From NCBI RefSeq assembly GCF_001870785.1, contig NZ_MOLV01000004.1, forward strand, positions 124,001 through 188,000: a DNA stretch of 64,000 nt, read 5' to 3'. A model generated the notes under the pieces. That model made no database searches. It had not been told where the DNA came from and saw nothing but the letters and a program-made list of their open reading frames with translations. This document shows, piece by piece, positions 40,483-50,246 of this stretch; position 1 is the first letter of the stretch; each line of letters opens with the position of its first letter. The DNA is from Exiguobacterium sp. KRL4. GTDB taxonomy: Bacteria > Bacillota > Bacilli > Exiguobacteriales > Exiguobacteriaceae. A program made the position numbers and the translations under genes.

Positions 40483-41253
40483 ATGACGAATCCAAAAGGA
40501 CGTCGTGTCCGTAAAGGACCTTATGTAAAACGGCGAAAAGACTCACGGGCATTAGCTCAAATCGAGCAAAAGTTTGACGACTTACAAACACGGTTGGACA
40601 TTCATTTTTCAAATGTCGATCTGTTAAAACAGGCTTTCACCCACTCGTCGTTTGTCAATGAGCAACGAGAATCAGACGGTGACAATGAGCGTCTCGAATT
40701 TTTAGGGGATGCGGTGTTAGAACTGACAGTCTCGAGATATCTGTTTCAACACTATCCGGAACGTTCCGAGGGGGAATTAACAAAGCTGCGTGCGGCAATC
40801 GTCTGTGAGCCGTCACTCGTCCAGTTCGCGAATCATTATCAATTTTCTGAAATGATTCTACTTGGTAAAGGAGAGGAACTGACAGGTGGTAGAAATCGTC
40901 CGGCATTACTTGCGGATGTGTTCGAAGCCTTCATCGGTGCCTTGTATCTGGACCAAGGAATCGATGCAGCAGAACGATTCCTCGCCGAAGCGGTTTTTCC
41001 GAAAGTGGCATCTGGTTTTTTTGAAGAACAAACTGATTTTAAAAGCCAGCTCCAAGAAGCCATCCAACGGGTCGGCCTTGGACAGATTGAATATGAAATC
41101 ATCGAAGAACGTGGTCCGGCTCATAGTCGCGAATTTATTTCACGGGTCCATGTGTCCGACAAGTTAGAAGGAATCGGGACAGGTCGTTCAAAAAAAGAAG
41201 CAGAACAACAAGCTGCCAAACAGGCGTTGCTTGTGTTAAAAAATAGTCTGTAA
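40483..41253 (+). CDS. rnc: Ribonuclease III
   Basis: 256 residues. A basic N-terminal extension of about 20 residues precedes the nuclease domain with NERLEFLGD (68-76, E69 and D76) and [11 protein letters not shown] (D145, E148), all catalytic acids present. The C-terminal double-stranded-RNA-binding domain covers about 182-254. ATG 40483 follows TTAGGAGG. It is the first of the conserved rnc-smc-ftsY group, though a terminator and a minus-strand gene separate it from smc here. Confidence 0.95.
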   Translation: MTNPKGRRVRKGPYVKRRKDSRALAQIEQKFDDLQTRLDIHFSNVDLLKQAFTHSSFVNEQRESDGDNERLEFLGDAVLELTVSRYLFQHYPERSEGELTKLRAAIVCEPSLVQFANHYQFSEMILLGKGEELTGGRNRPALLADVFEAFIGALYLDQGIDAAERFLAEAVFPKVASGFFEEQTDFKSQLQEAIQRVGLGQIEYEIIEERGPAHSREFISRVHVSDKLEGIGTGRSKKEAEQQAAKQALLVLKNSL

Positions 41254-41294
41254 ACAAAAAAAGGCATCCATTTTGACATGGAATGCCTTTTCTT
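41254..41294. terminator. Bidirectional terminator between rnc and the UPF0435 gene
   Basis: AAAAAAAGGCATCCA and TGGAATGCCTTTTC form a stem between convergent genes with A- and T-rich flanks. Confidence 0.8.
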
Positions 41295-41303
41295 GTGTCG
41301 CCT

Positions 41304-41504
41304 TCAGACGGTTTTCAAAGATTTTAATTCGTCGACAATCGCATCGACTTCTGCAAGTGACAACGATTCCCGCATCATGACGAAGTCATAAATCTCTTTT
41401 AAGTCGTCATTTTTCGTACCGTCAAACTGTTCAGCCTTGATGACCCCTTTGTTGATAATATTCAATTTATCCAAAATTGCCTCAATCATTTGTTCAATCG
41501 TCAT
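41304..41504 (-). CDS. UPF0435/DUF1128 family protein
   Basis: 66 residues, acidic and helical (MIEAILDKLNIINKGVI, FDGTKNDDLKEIYDFVM). It resembles the small YfkK-type proteins of Bacillales, whose function is unknown. On the minus strand GGAGATTTTAACGAC precedes the ATG. It interrupts the rnc-smc linkage usual in Bacillus. Confidence 0.85.
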   Translation of the reverse strand: MTIEQMIEAILDKLNIINKGVIKAEQFDGTKNDDLKEIYDFVMMRESLSLAEVDAIVDELKSLKTV

Positions 41505-41630
41505 GTCGTTAAAATCTCCTCTTCATCTCTTTATACTTAACGTTACCATAAAAGCTACCATTTTGTAGACCTTTCGGCTATGGTAAACTAAAAGAAAATT
41601 AAAAGAAATTTAAACATATGGGTGGTCAAG

Positions 41631-44600
41631 ATGTACTTAAAACGAATTGAAATCAACGGCTTCAAGTCATTTGCAAGTCGGACGGAGCTCGACTTCCTTC
41701 CAGGAGTCACGGCTGTCGTCGGACCAAATGGTAGCGGAAAGTCGAATATATCGGATGCAGTGCGCTGGGTGCTCGGTGAGCAATCAGCTAAATCATTACG
41801 TGGAGCGAAGATGGAAGATATCATCTTTGCCGGAAGTGTATCGGAACATCGGAAACAATTTGCCGAAGTGACGCTCGTTCTCGACAACGAGTCAGGGACG
41901 GTCGCATTGCCTTATCAGGAGATCAATGTAACGCGGCGTGTCAGTCGAAATGGGGATAGTGACTATTTCCTAAATAAAAAACCGTGTCGCCTCAAAGATG
42001 TTCTCGACTTATTCATGGATACCGGTCTGTCGCGTGATGCCTTTGCGATCATCGGACAAGGGCGGGTCGAACAAGTGATTTCCGGAAAACCGGAAGAACG
42101 TCGTTCGGTCATCGAAGAGGCGGCGGGTGTTCTCAAGTACCGCCATCGAAAAAAACAAGCGGAACGGAAACTGACGGATACAGAAACCAATCTGTCGCGT
42201 GTCGACGATATCTTGTTTGAACTAGGTGGTCGAATCGAACCATTACGGGAACAAGCCGCCTTAGCAAAAGAGTTTTTGAACGCACGTGAACGTTTTGATG
42301 TTCTTGAGCGCGGAATTCTCGCAACCGAGATTGAACAGTATACGACACAAATCACGGATGTGACACGAGAAATCGAATCGTGTCAGCAACAATTGATGAC
42401 AGAGCAGGAACGCTACCAGGCGACCGTTGCAACGCGGGAAACACAGGAAACGAATCTTGAAGCAGTTCGTCGACTCGAGACGGAGATGCAAGAACGGTTA
42501 CGCCACGTGTCAACGCAACTCGTCGAAATTCAAGGGGCGTTGAATCTTGCGAAGGAACGAGAAAAACACGGGACCGAGATGAAACGACGTCTCGAACAAG
42601 AAGTGGCACAAGCTGACCAACGTGTCGAACGGATTGAACAGGAAGTGCAAGTCGCGATTCGTCAGCAGCAGGAGACGGATCAATCGTATCTCGCGGCTGT
42701 CAAAAGACGAGAAGCAGCAGATGCAGCTTTATTGTACTCTGATCGTGATTTCGAAAAAGAAGCTGAGTCGTTACGCTCAGAAGCGTTTGAAGTGGCAAGC
42801 CAGTTGGCTGCGACCACAAATGCGTATCAACGAGCGAAACAAGACCTTCTTCAGGCGGAAGAACAACAAACAAGTTTTTCGGCGAATGTAGGGACGAAAC
42901 AAACAGCACGCTCGACCTATGAAGCTGAAACGTTACGGTTAGCAGACCAAGTCGAACAATTACGACATCGTCTAGATACACTGCGTCAAGAAGAACAGGT
43001 CCTGCAGACGACACACCGTCAGCAACAAGAAACGATTGGTCAAATGGAACAGTCGATCATCGACTTATATCGACGCCGAGATAAAACAGAAGACCGCATT
43101 GAATTTTTAGAGTCGGTCAAAGCCGATTACAGCGGCTATTTCGGGGCCGTTAAAATGGTATTGAAACAACGGGATCGAATACCGGGTATTCACGGGGCCG
43201 TCGCAGAGCTAATTACCGTACCAGCACGATATGAAGCGGCGATTGAGACGGCATTAGGTGGCGCGATGCAAAATGTCGTGGTCGATACGGATGCAACGGG
43301 ACGGAAATTGATTCAAGAATTACGTCGTCTCAACGCCGGACGGGCAACGTTCATGCCACTTGGGTCGATTCAACGTCGTGAACTGAGTCCATCCGTTCAG
43401 ACGAATTTATCCTCGATGTCAGGGTATTTAGGCATCGCAAGTGACCTTGTGACGACACGGGAAGAATTTATCCACTTGAAACAGAACTTGTTAGGAACGA
43501 CGGTAGTCGTCGAGACACTGGAACAAGCGAACGGGATTGCGCGTGCGACGGGTCATCGTTACCGAATCGTGACATTAGACGGCGACGTCGTAAACGTCGG
43601 TGGATCGATGACGGGTGGGAGTCGGAAAAAAGGGACTCCGTTGTTTAGCCAATCACGTGAATTAGAAGAACTGCAAACTGGATTAAAACAGGGACAGGCC
43701 GTCATTAAAGAACAAGAACGCCGCCGGGACGATCTGACATCCACACTGAAAGAGTCGGTCCAGACGCTTGCTGATACCGTGCGTGAGATCCAAGCCGTCC
43801 AAACGGAATTAGACATCGTCCGCGAGGCTTTCACAGATGCTAAACGGAGTTTAGCGGTCACCGATTCAGAATTGTCGGTGCACGATGGTCAGCTCCATCG
43901 TCTCGTCGAGCAAGCGACGGAAGCGAAAAAGATCATCAAGGTGTCCGAATCGGACATCGAACGTTTGACGAAACGTCAAGCAGAGCTCCGGCAAACGATC
44001 GATCAACTAAAAGAAGCCCAATCGCGTGGCGCGGTGGCGGTGGAAGAATTAAAACAACAACAGGCTGAAGCTTTGTTAGAGGAACGTACGGTCAGCATGA
44101 CGAAAGAACAAGCGAGCCGTGAAGTTGAACGGATGCAAGAGACGTTAAATCATGCCAAATTAGAGCGTAGTCATAAACGACGTGACTTGAAACATGTCTC
44201 AGAAGGATTCGACGAAGCGAAAATCGATGCCTTACATGCGGAACAGGTACAGATGCAACACGAACAGGTGACGGTCGAAGAAAAACTGACGACCGTGACG
44301 AAACAAATTCAACAGGCGACGGAAGCGTTACGATTACTTCGGATACAAGAAGCCAAGCTCAAGGAAGATCAACAGGTGACGACACAACGCCTCGATCAGG
44401 CCCGCCTGGCCCAAGGACGACTCAGTACGCGTCTTGAGACCCGTCACGAGCTGCTCGAGGAGATGGGCTTAGTCGTCGACTTGATGGAACCGTTGACGAT
44501 TCCGTTTGAAGAAGCAAAGGAAGAACTACATTTGCTCAAACGGCAACTCGAAGAAATCGGGATCGTCAATCTAGGGGCGATTGAAGAGTTTGCGGAAGTC

Positions 44601-45197
44601 GACCAACGCTTTACGTTCTTGTCGACGCAACGTGACGATCTTGTCAGTGCAAAAACGGATCTCTATGCCGTCATCGACGAGATGGACCGGGAAGTGATTC
44701 GTCTGTTCAAACAGACCTACACGGGCGTACGCGAACATTTCCGCGAAACGTTCCGGGAACTGTTTGGTGGTGGAGAAGCAGATTTGATCTTAGTCGACCC
44801 AACAGATTTACTGACGAGTGGGATTGACATCGTGGCGAAACCACCCGGGAAGAAGTTGCAGAACTTGTCTCTGTTATCAGGAGGCGAACGGGCGTTGACG
44901 GCGATTGCCTTATTATTTGCGATCTTAAAAACAAGACCGGTCCCATTCTGTGTCCTCGATGAGGTCGAAGCGGCACTCGACGAAGCGAACGTCGCCCGGT
45001 TCGGAGAGTTTGTGCACCAGTTAGCCCGAGACACACAATTCATCATCATCACGCACCGAAAAGGAACGATGGAATCAGCCGACGTCCTGTATGGCGTCAC
45101 GATGCAACAAAACGGCATTTCAGAAGTGTTATCCGTTAAGCTGGAGGAAGCAAGACGGACGTTAAGTGAAGAAGTAGAATCAAAGGGGATAAAATAA
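41631..45197 (+). CDS. smc: Chromosome segregation ATPase SMC
   Basis: 1188 residues, normal for bacterial SMC. Walker A GPNGSGKSN (31-39) in the N-terminal head, coiled coil about 165-500, hinge about 500-665 with the GGAMQNVVVDTD and GGSMTGGSRKKG segments, second coiled coil to about 1000, and the C-terminal head with LSGGERALTAIALLFA and Walker B FCVLDEVEAALDEANV. I prefer ATG 41631 to the in-frame GTG 41622 because the family begins MxLKRxxxxGFKSF. An extended -10-like TGGTAAACT lies about 40 bases upstream. The stop shares one base with the ftsY ATG. Confidence 0.96.
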   Translation: MYLKRIEINGFKSFASRTELDFLPGVTAVVGPNGSGKSNISDAVRWVLGEQSAKSLRGAKMEDIIFAGSVSEHRKQFAEVTLVLDNESGTVALPYQEINVTRRVSRNGDSDYFLNKKPCRLKDVLDLFMDTGLSRDAFAIIGQGRVEQVISGKPEERRSVIEEAAGVLKYRHRKKQAERKLTDTETNLSRVDDILFELGGRIEPLREQAALAKEFLNARERFDVLERGILATEIEQYTTQITDVTREIESCQQQLMTEQERYQATVATRETQETNLEAVRRLETEMQERLRHVSTQLVEIQGALNLAKEREKHGTEMKRRLEQEVAQADQRVERIEQEVQVAIRQQQETDQSYLAAVKRREAADAALLYSDRDFEKEAESLRSEAFEVASQLAATTNAYQRAKQDLLQAEEQQTSFSANVGTKQTARSTYEAETLRLADQVEQLRHRLDTLRQEEQVLQTTHRQQQETIGQMEQSIIDLYRRRDKTEDRIEFLESVKADYSGYFGAVKMVLKQRDRIPGIHGAVAELITVPARYEAAIETALGGAMQNVVVDTDATGRKLIQELRRLNAGRATFMPLGSIQRRELSPSVQTNLSSMSGYLGIASDLVTTREEFIHLKQNLLGTTVVVETLEQANGIARATGHRYRIVTLDGDVVNVGGSMTGGSRKKGTPLFSQSRELEELQTGLKQGQAVIKEQERRRDDLTSTLKESVQTLADTVREIQAVQTELDIVREAFTDAKRSLAVTDSELSVHDGQLHRLVEQATEAKKIIKVSESDIERLTKRQAELRQTIDQLKEAQSRGAVAVEELKQQQAEALLEERTVSMTKEQASREVERMQETLNHAKLERSHKRRDLKHVSEGFDEAKIDALHAEQVQMQHEQVTVEEKLTTVTKQIQQATEALRLLRIQEAKLKEDQQVTTQRLDQARLAQGRLSTRLETRHELLEEMGLVVDLMEPLTIPFEEAKEELHLLKRQLEEIGIVNLGAIEEFAEVDQRFTFLSTQRDDLVSAKTDLYAVIDEMDREVIRLFKQTYTGVREHFRETFRELFGGGEADLILVDPTDLLTSGIDIVAKPPGKKLQNLSLLSGGERALTAIALLFAILKTRPVPFCVLDEVEAALDEANVARFGEFVHQLARDTQFIIITHRKGTMESADVLYGVTMQQNGISEVLSVKLEEARRTLSEEVESKGIK

Positions 45198-46201
45198 TGA
45201 GTTTCTTTAAAAAATTAAAAGACCGTCTGACGACGTCGACCCAAGATGTGACATCGAAGTTCACCGAAGGTCTGACGAAAACACGGGACGGATTAGCAAG
45301 TGCGGTCAACGATTTAGTGTACCGTTTCCGGGAAGTGGATGAAGATTTTTTTGAAGAGTTGGAAGAAGTCTTGATTCAGGCGGATGTTGGTGTCACGACG
45401 ACGATGGATCTGGTGGAAAAATTAAAGATCGAAGTCAAACGAAGAAACGTCAAAGATTCAAAAGAAGTCCGTGATGTGCTCGTTGAAGTCGTCGCTAACA
45501 TGTTGATCGAAGAGGAAGAGACGGAACTTGATCTCAGTCATGAGCTAAATGTCATTTTATTTGTTGGTGTCAACGGTGTCGGAAAAACGACAACGATCGG
45601 CAAACTGGCGAACCGTCTTAAACAGGAAGGGAAAACAGTCATGCTCGCAGCAGGGGATACGTTCCGTGCGGGAGCAATTGATCAACTTCAGGTCTGGGGC
45701 GAACGTTCCGGTGTTCCGGTCATCCGGCAAGGTGAGGGTTCAGATCCGGCGGCTGTCATCTATGATGCTGTCCAAGCAGCCAAGGCACGAAAAATCGATG
45801 TCTTGATTTGTGATACGGCAGGTCGCCTCCAAAACAAAGTCAACTTGATGAATGAACTGGAAAAAGTCAAACGGGTCATTGAACGTGAAATCCCGGGCGC
45901 ACCACACGAAGTCTTACTGGCATTAGACGCGACGACAGGACAAAATGCCATGGTTCAGGCGAAGGCATTTAAACAAGCAACTGACGTCAGTGGAATCGTT
46001 TTGACGAAGCTGGATGGGACTGCTAAAGGTGGAATCGTGCTGGCCATCAAAAATGAATTGGATCTACCCGTGAAATTCGTGGGTCTCGGTGAAAAAATCG
46101 ATGACTTACAACCGTTCGATGCGGAACAATTTGTCTATGGATTATTCGGGGACGTCTTTGAGGAAAAAGAAACAGTTGACGAAGTCCGAGAAGAGGACTG
46201 A
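45197..46201 (+). CDS. ftsY: Signal recognition particle receptor FtsY
   Basis: 334 residues. The short N-terminal amphipathic stretch (MSFFKKLKDRL) is a membrane-targeting sequence; the acidic A domain is nearly absent, as in Gram-positives. NG domain: GVNGVGKT (124-131), DTAGR, TKLDGTAKGG. It docks SRP-ribosome complexes at the membrane. It starts on the last base of the smc stop codon. Confidence 0.95.
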   Translation: MSFFKKLKDRLTTSTQDVTSKFTEGLTKTRDGLASAVNDLVYRFREVDEDFFEELEEVLIQADVGVTTTMDLVEKLKIEVKRRNVKDSKEVRDVLVEVVANMLIEEEETELDLSHELNVILFVGVNGVGKTTTIGKLANRLKQEGKTVMLAAGDTFRAGAIDQLQVWGERSGVPVIRQGEGSDPAAVIYDAVQAAKARKIDVLICDTAGRLQNKVNLMNELEKVKRVIEREIPGAPHEVLLALDATTGQNAMVQAKAFKQATDVSGIVLTKLDGTAKGGIVLAIKNELDLPVKFVGLGEKIDDLQPFDAEQFVYGLFGDVFEEKETVDEVREED

Positions 46202-46228
46202 CCTCGATTTCCTTGTAAAGAAAAAAAC

Positions 46229-46257
46229 TTGACAACACACTGCGAGGGCTGTACTAT
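46229..46257 (+). promoter_or_regulatory. Promoter of ylxM-ffh
   Basis: Perfect TTGACA at 46229-46234, 17 bases, then TACTAT at 46252-46257 (an overlapping TATACT at 46255 would give 20). It lies between ftsY and ylxM, so ffh has its own promoter separate from smc-ftsY. Confidence 0.65.
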
Positions 46258-46302
46258 ACTATCTGTAAAGGAATTTCACTTAACAACCGTGGAGGTGCTC
46301 GG

Positions 46303-46623
46303 ATGACACTTGATAAAACGAACCGGATGAATTATCTGATTGACTTTTATCAGGAGCTGTTGACGCCGAAACAACGAAATTACATGTCACTTTATTATTT
46401 AGATGACTTTTCGTTAGGTGAGATCGCCGATGAGTTTGAAGTCAGCCGACAAGCAGTCTACGACAACATAAAACGTACGGAAGCGATGCTCGAACAATAC
46501 GAAGAACGGCTCGCTTTGTTCAAAAAATATGAACAAAGAAAGTTACTCCTCGATCAGTTGAAGCAACTTGACCTTCCGAGCGAAGCTCTCGTGACCATTA
46601 CGGCACTGGAGCAATTAGAGTAG
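46303..46623 (+). CDS. ylxM: UPF0122 helix-turn-helix protein YlxM
   Basis: 106 residues. The [20 protein letters not shown] opening and a sigma-70 region 4-like helix-turn-helix ([22 protein letters not shown], about 45-66) place it in the YlxM family, which is linked to ffh across Firmicutes and is thought to modulate SRP. GGAGGTG precedes the ATG. The stop is 11 bases before ffh. Confidence 0.92.
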   Translation: MTLDKTNRMNYLIDFYQELLTPKQRNYMSLYYLDDFSLGEIADEFEVSRQAVYDNIKRTEAMLEQYEERLALFKKYEQRKLLLDQLKQLDLPSEALVTITALEQLE

Positions 46624-46634
46624 GGGGCATTTTC

Positions 46635-47987
46635 ATGGCATTCGAAGGATTATCGGAACGGCTTCAAGCCAGTCTTGCTAAAATGCGAGGCAAAGGTAAG
46701 ATTTCTGAAGCGGACGTAAAGGAAATGATGCGTGAGGTTCGCCTTGCGTTATTAGAAGCTGACGTCAACTTCAAGGTCGTCAAACAATTCGTAAATGATG
46801 TGAAGGAACGTGCCGTCGGACAAGATGTCATGACGTCCCTCACACCCGGTCAGCAAGTTGTCAAAATCGTCCATGACGAATTGACAAAACTGATGGGCTC
46901 CGAAGTTTCACCCTTAACGTTATCGAACCGTCCTCCAACCGTCATCATGATGACAGGGTTACAAGGGGCAGGTAAGACGACGACGACTGGGAAACTGGCG
47001 AATCATTTACGGAAGAAACAAAATCGCAGTCCACTGCTTGTTGCAGCGGATATTTACCGGCCGGCTGCGATTAAACAGCTTGAGACGTTAGGGAAACAAC
47101 TCGAACTACCTGTTTTCTCAATGGGAGACCAGGTGAGTCCACAAGAGATTGTGACTGGCGCACTCGACTATGCAAAAGAGCATCACCACGATATCGTGTT
47201 GATCGATACGGCGGGACGCTTACATATCGATGAGGACCTCATGCAGGAACTTGTTGATGTGAAAGAAATCGCCAAACCAAATGAAATATTCCTTGTTGTG
47301 GATTCGATGACGGGTCAGGATGCAGTCAATGTGGCAGAAAGCTTTAATGAAAAGCTGGGCGTAACAGGCGTTATCTTGACGAAACTCGACGGAGATACTC
47401 GAGGCGGAGCAGCGCTCTCCATCAAGGCAGTCACCGGAGCACCGATTAAATTCGTCGGTCTTGGAGAGAAGCTGGACGCAATCGAGCCATTTTACCCCGA
47501 GCGGATGGCGTCACGAATTCTCGGTATGGGAGATATGCTGACGCTGATTGAAAAAGCAGAGTTTCAAATGGACGCTACCCGCGCCAAGGAACTCGAAGGC
47601 AAGATGCGCGATGCATCGTTTACGTTTGACGATTTTATCGAGCAGTTGCAGCAAGTGAAACAGATGGGTCCTTTGGATGAGTTGTTAGGAATGATTCCGG
47701 GTGCCGGTAAAGGAAAGATGAAGGGTTTGAAAAATGCCCAAATCGATGAAAAGCAACTTGTGTATGTCGAAGCGATTATTCAATCGATGACAAAACGAGA
47801 GCGAACTGAACCGGAAATCCTCAATGCAAGTCGTCGGAAGCGGATTGCGCGCGGCAGTGGTCGTAGCATTCAAGAAGTGAACCGATTGATCAAGCAATTT
47901 GAAGACATGCGGAAGATGATGAAACAATTCTCCGGCCAAATGGGCAAAGGAAAAAAGAAAGGCGGCTTTGGCCTCCCATTCTTCTAA
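46635..47987 (+). CDS. ffh: Signal recognition particle protein Ffh
   Basis: 450 residues. NG GTPase domain with GLQGAGKT (108-115), DTAGR and TKLDGDTRGG, then the methionine-rich M domain (about 300-450) with RRKRIARGSGRSIQEVN, the 4.5S RNA-binding helix-loop, and a glycine/lysine tail. It recognises signal sequences at the ribosome with FtsY as receptor. AGGGGGC precedes the ATG. Confidence 0.96.
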   Translation: MAFEGLSERLQASLAKMRGKGKISEADVKEMMREVRLALLEADVNFKVVKQFVNDVKERAVGQDVMTSLTPGQQVVKIVHDELTKLMGSEVSPLTLSNRPPTVIMMTGLQGAGKTTTTGKLANHLRKKQNRSPLLVAADIYRPAAIKQLETLGKQLELPVFSMGDQVSPQEIVTGALDYAKEHHHDIVLIDTAGRLHIDEDLMQELVDVKEIAKPNEIFLVVDSMTGQDAVNVAESFNEKLGVTGVILTKLDGDTRGGAALSIKAVTGAPIKFVGLGEKLDAIEPFYPERMASRILGMGDMLTLIEKAEFQMDATRAKELEGKMRDASFTFDDFIEQLQQVKQMGPLDELLGMIPGAGKGKMKGLKNAQIDEKQLVYVEAIIQSMTKRERTEPEILNASRRKRIARGSGRSIQEVNRLIKQFEDMRKMMKQFSGQMGKGKKKGGFGLPFF

Positions 47988-48080
47988 AAGTCTTTTCTCT
48001 TTTGCTGTAACGTTGTATACTAATGAAGTTGTCAATTTGACTAAACGAAAAAATTATTTATTACTTGGAGGGACTTACGA

Positions 48081-48356
48081 ATGGCAGTTAAAATTCGTCT
48101 TAAGCGCATGGGCGCAAACAAATCACCTTTCTACCGTGTGGTAGTAGCAGACTCACGTGCACCACGTGATGGTCGTTTCATCGAGCAAATCGGATACTAC
48201 AACCCGGTTGCTAAACCAGAAGCAGAAGTAAAACTCAACGAAGAGCTTGCTCTTAAATGGCTCGCTGAAGGTGCTAAACCTTCAGACACAGTTCGTAACC
48301 TCTTCTCAAAAGCTGGTATCATGGAGAAATTCCACAACGCGAAACTCGCGAAGTAA
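48081..48356 (+). CDS. rpsP: Ribosomal protein S16
   Basis: 91 residues. [20 protein letters not shown] and [20 protein letters not shown] are diagnostic. TGGAGGG precedes the ATG. In B. subtilis khpA (ylqC) and ylqD follow; here a terminator and then rimM follow, with neither gene present. Upstream GTTGTATACT (TATACT 48016-48021) may be its -10. Confidence 0.96.
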   Translation: MAVKIRLKRMGANKSPFYRVVVADSRAPRDGRFIEQIGYYNPVAKPEAEVKLNEELALKWLAEGAKPSDTVRNLFSKAGIMEKFHNAKLAK

Positions 48357-48363
48357 GACGATT

Positions 48364-48392
48364 GGAGGTGAGCGAAAGCTTACCTCCTTTTT
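48364..48392 (+). terminator. Intrinsic terminator after rpsP
   Basis: GGAGGTGAGC and GCTTACCTCC form a 10-base stem with a GAAA-type loop followed by TTTTT. Confidence 0.85.
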
Positions 48393-48445
48393 GTATGGCA
48401 AAATAATAACGTGAAAAAAGACTTGTGGATGAGGAAGTGAAACAG

Positions 48446-48955
48446 ATGGAATGGTTGGAAGTCGCAAAAATCGCCAACACGCACGGCTTGAAAGGCGAAC
48501 TGAAACTCCTGGCAAGCACAGATTTTCCGGAACAACGCTTTAAAGTCGGCAACGACGTATTTTTAGAATCGAACGGAACATACACGCCGTTTACGATCAG
48601 CAGTTACCGGAAACATAAACAGTTCATCATGGTGACGTTCAAAGGGATGCAACATATCAATGATGTCGAGAAATATAAAGGATTGAAACTGTATGTCCAG
48701 CCGGAAGCGTTACAAGAACTGGGTGAACATGAATACTATTACCATGAAATCATCGGCTGTACGGTATTTGACGGCGAGGACGAGATTGGTGTCGTGTCCG
48801 AGATTCTCGAGACGGGAGCAAATGACGTCTGGACGATCAAACGCCCCGGCAAAAAAGATGTCTTAATTCCATATATCGAACAGGTCGTTGCCTCGATTGA
48901 CGTCGAAGCAAAACGGATTCAAATCACACCGTTACCAGGTTTGATCGAAGGATGA
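48446..48955 (+). CDS. rimM: Ribosome maturation factor RimM
   Basis: 169 residues. The RimM N-domain opens [18 protein letters not shown]; the PRC-barrel C-domain has [18 protein letters not shown] and [12 protein letters not shown]. It assists 30S head assembly. I chose ATG 48446 because AGGAAG lies 8 bases upstream and homologues begin just before this strand; an in-frame GTG at 48425 is possible. It overlaps trmD by 4 bases. Confidence 0.94.
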   Translation: MEWLEVAKIANTHGLKGELKLLASTDFPEQRFKVGNDVFLESNGTYTPFTISSYRKHKQFIMVTFKGMQHINDVEKYKGLKLYVQPEALQELGEHEYYYHEIIGCTVFDGEDEIGVVSEILETGANDVWTIKRPGKKDVLIPYIEQVVASIDVEAKRIQITPLPGLIEG

Positions 48956-49680
48956 ACATCACGGTCATGACATTGTTTCCGGAGATGTTCACGGCGCTCA
49001 ATCACTCGATTGTCGCCCGTGCCCAGGACGAAAAACGGATTGAGCTGAACTATGTCAATTTCCGAGACTATTCGACGAACCGCCATGGTCGTGTCGATGA
49101 TTCGCCCTATGGGGGAGGGGCCGGAATGTTATTGACACCCCAACCGATTTTTGACGCCATTGCGGCGTTACCTGAAGCGAACCGGCGAATCATTGCCTTG
49201 ACACCGACGGGACGCCGGTTTGACCAACGTCTCGCGGAAGAGTGGTCAAAAGAAACGGAGCTTGTCTTTTTATGTGGTCATTATGAAGGATTCGATCAAC
49301 GGATTCATGATGAACTGGTAACAGATGAAGTCTCGCTTGGAGATTTTGTGCTGACCGGCGGAGAGCTTGCGGCCATGACGATGATTGACGCAACCGTCCG
49401 TTTGTTGCCGGATGTTCTCGGAAAAGCCGCCAGTCATGAAGACGACTCGTTTTCGACCGGACTACTCGAATATCCGCATTACACGCGTCCGGCCGACTTT
49501 CGTGGTTTAACGGTTCCGGATGTCTTATTATCCGGTAACCATGCCCGGATCGAGACATGGCGCCGCGAACAGGCATTGAAGCGGACGCTTGAGCGGCGAC
49601 CGGATTTACTTGAGCAGGCCGATTTGTCCGAGACCGACCGACGTTACTTGCAATTAATTTCAGGATTGTCAAACGACTGA
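48952..49680 (+). CDS. trmD: tRNA (guanine-37-N1)-methyltransferase
   Basis: 242 residues, SPOUT knot enzyme. [13 protein letters not shown] opens the chain; [25 protein letters not shown] and the knot region [13 protein letters not shown] are all present, as is the C-terminal [18 protein letters not shown]. It methylates G37 to prevent frameshifting. The start overlaps the rimM stop. Confidence 0.96.
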   Translation: MNITVMTLFPEMFTALNHSIVARAQDEKRIELNYVNFRDYSTNRHGRVDDSPYGGGAGMLLTPQPIFDAIAALPEANRRIIALTPTGRRFDQRLAEEWSKETELVFLCGHYEGFDQRIHDELVTDEVSLGDFVLTGGELAAMTMIDATVRLLPDVLGKAASHEDDSFSTGLLEYPHYTRPADFRGLTVPDVLLSGNHARIETWRREQALKRTLERRPDLLEQADLSETDRRYLQLISGLSND

Positions 49681-49699
49681 AACTGTGATAAGTTAAAAC

Positions 49700-49771
49700 A
49701 TGTGGCAAAAGCCACCTATTAACGATGTTCCGCTGTTGGATGCCAAGGGCAAATGAAGATACGAACATTGG
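49700..49771 (+). promoter_or_regulatory. Probable L19 leader RNA upstream of rplS
   Basis: The 112-base gap before rplS holds two structures: GTGGC/GCCAC (49702-49715), and ATGTTC (49725-49730) pairing with GAACAT (49763-49768) around an internal bulged region containing CCGCTG and ATACGAAC-type sequence. This resembles the Firmicute rplS leader used for autoregulation by L19. TTGTCA at 49666-49671 and TGATAAGTT at 49687-49695 could be its promoter. Confidence 0.55.
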
Positions 49772-49792
49772 TGAAAAAAGGAGAAATCATTC

Positions 49793-50146
49793 ATGAACAC
49801 ACAACAATTGTTCCGTGAAATTACACAAGAACAAATCAAGTCAGACGTCCCTGCATTCCGTCCTGGTGATACAGTCCGCGTCCACGTTAAAGTCGTCGAG
49901 GGAACGCGTGAGCGGATCCAGCTTTTCGAAGGCGTAGTCATCAAACGTCACGGTGGCGGCATCAGCGAAACGTTTACAGTTCGTAAGATTTCTTACGGAG
50001 TTGGCGTAGAGCGTGCTTTCCCGCTTCACTCACCACGTGTAGCGCAAATCGAAGTCGTTCGTTACGGTAAAGTCCGTCGTGCGAAACTTTACTACCTCCG
50101 TAACCTTCGTGGTAAAGCGGCTCGTATTAAAGAAATTCGTCGTTAA
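49793..50146 (+). CDS. rplS: Ribosomal protein L19
   Basis: 117 residues. [33 protein letters not shown] and [11 protein letters not shown] mark L19 at the 30S-50S interface. AAAGGAG precedes the ATG. It is followed by a strong terminator. Confidence 0.96.
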   Translation: MNTQQLFREITQEQIKSDVPAFRPGDTVRVHVKVVEGTRERIQLFEGVVIKRHGGGISETFTVRKISYGVGVERAFPLHSPRVAQIEVVRYGKVRRAKLYYLRNLRGKAARIKEIRR

Positions 50147-50159
50147 TCATGTGAAAAAG

Positions 50160-50190
50160 TGGCTTGTCTCCGGACAAGCTTCTTTTTTTT
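50160..50190 (+). terminator. Intrinsic terminator after rplS
   Basis: GCTTGTC and GACAAGC with a short loop, followed by TTCTTTTTTTT. Confidence 0.85.
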
Positions 50191-50246
50191 ATCGTTTATG
50201 CGTATACTGGGTTTAGGCAAGAGATTGAGTTGAAGGAGTGGAACGC

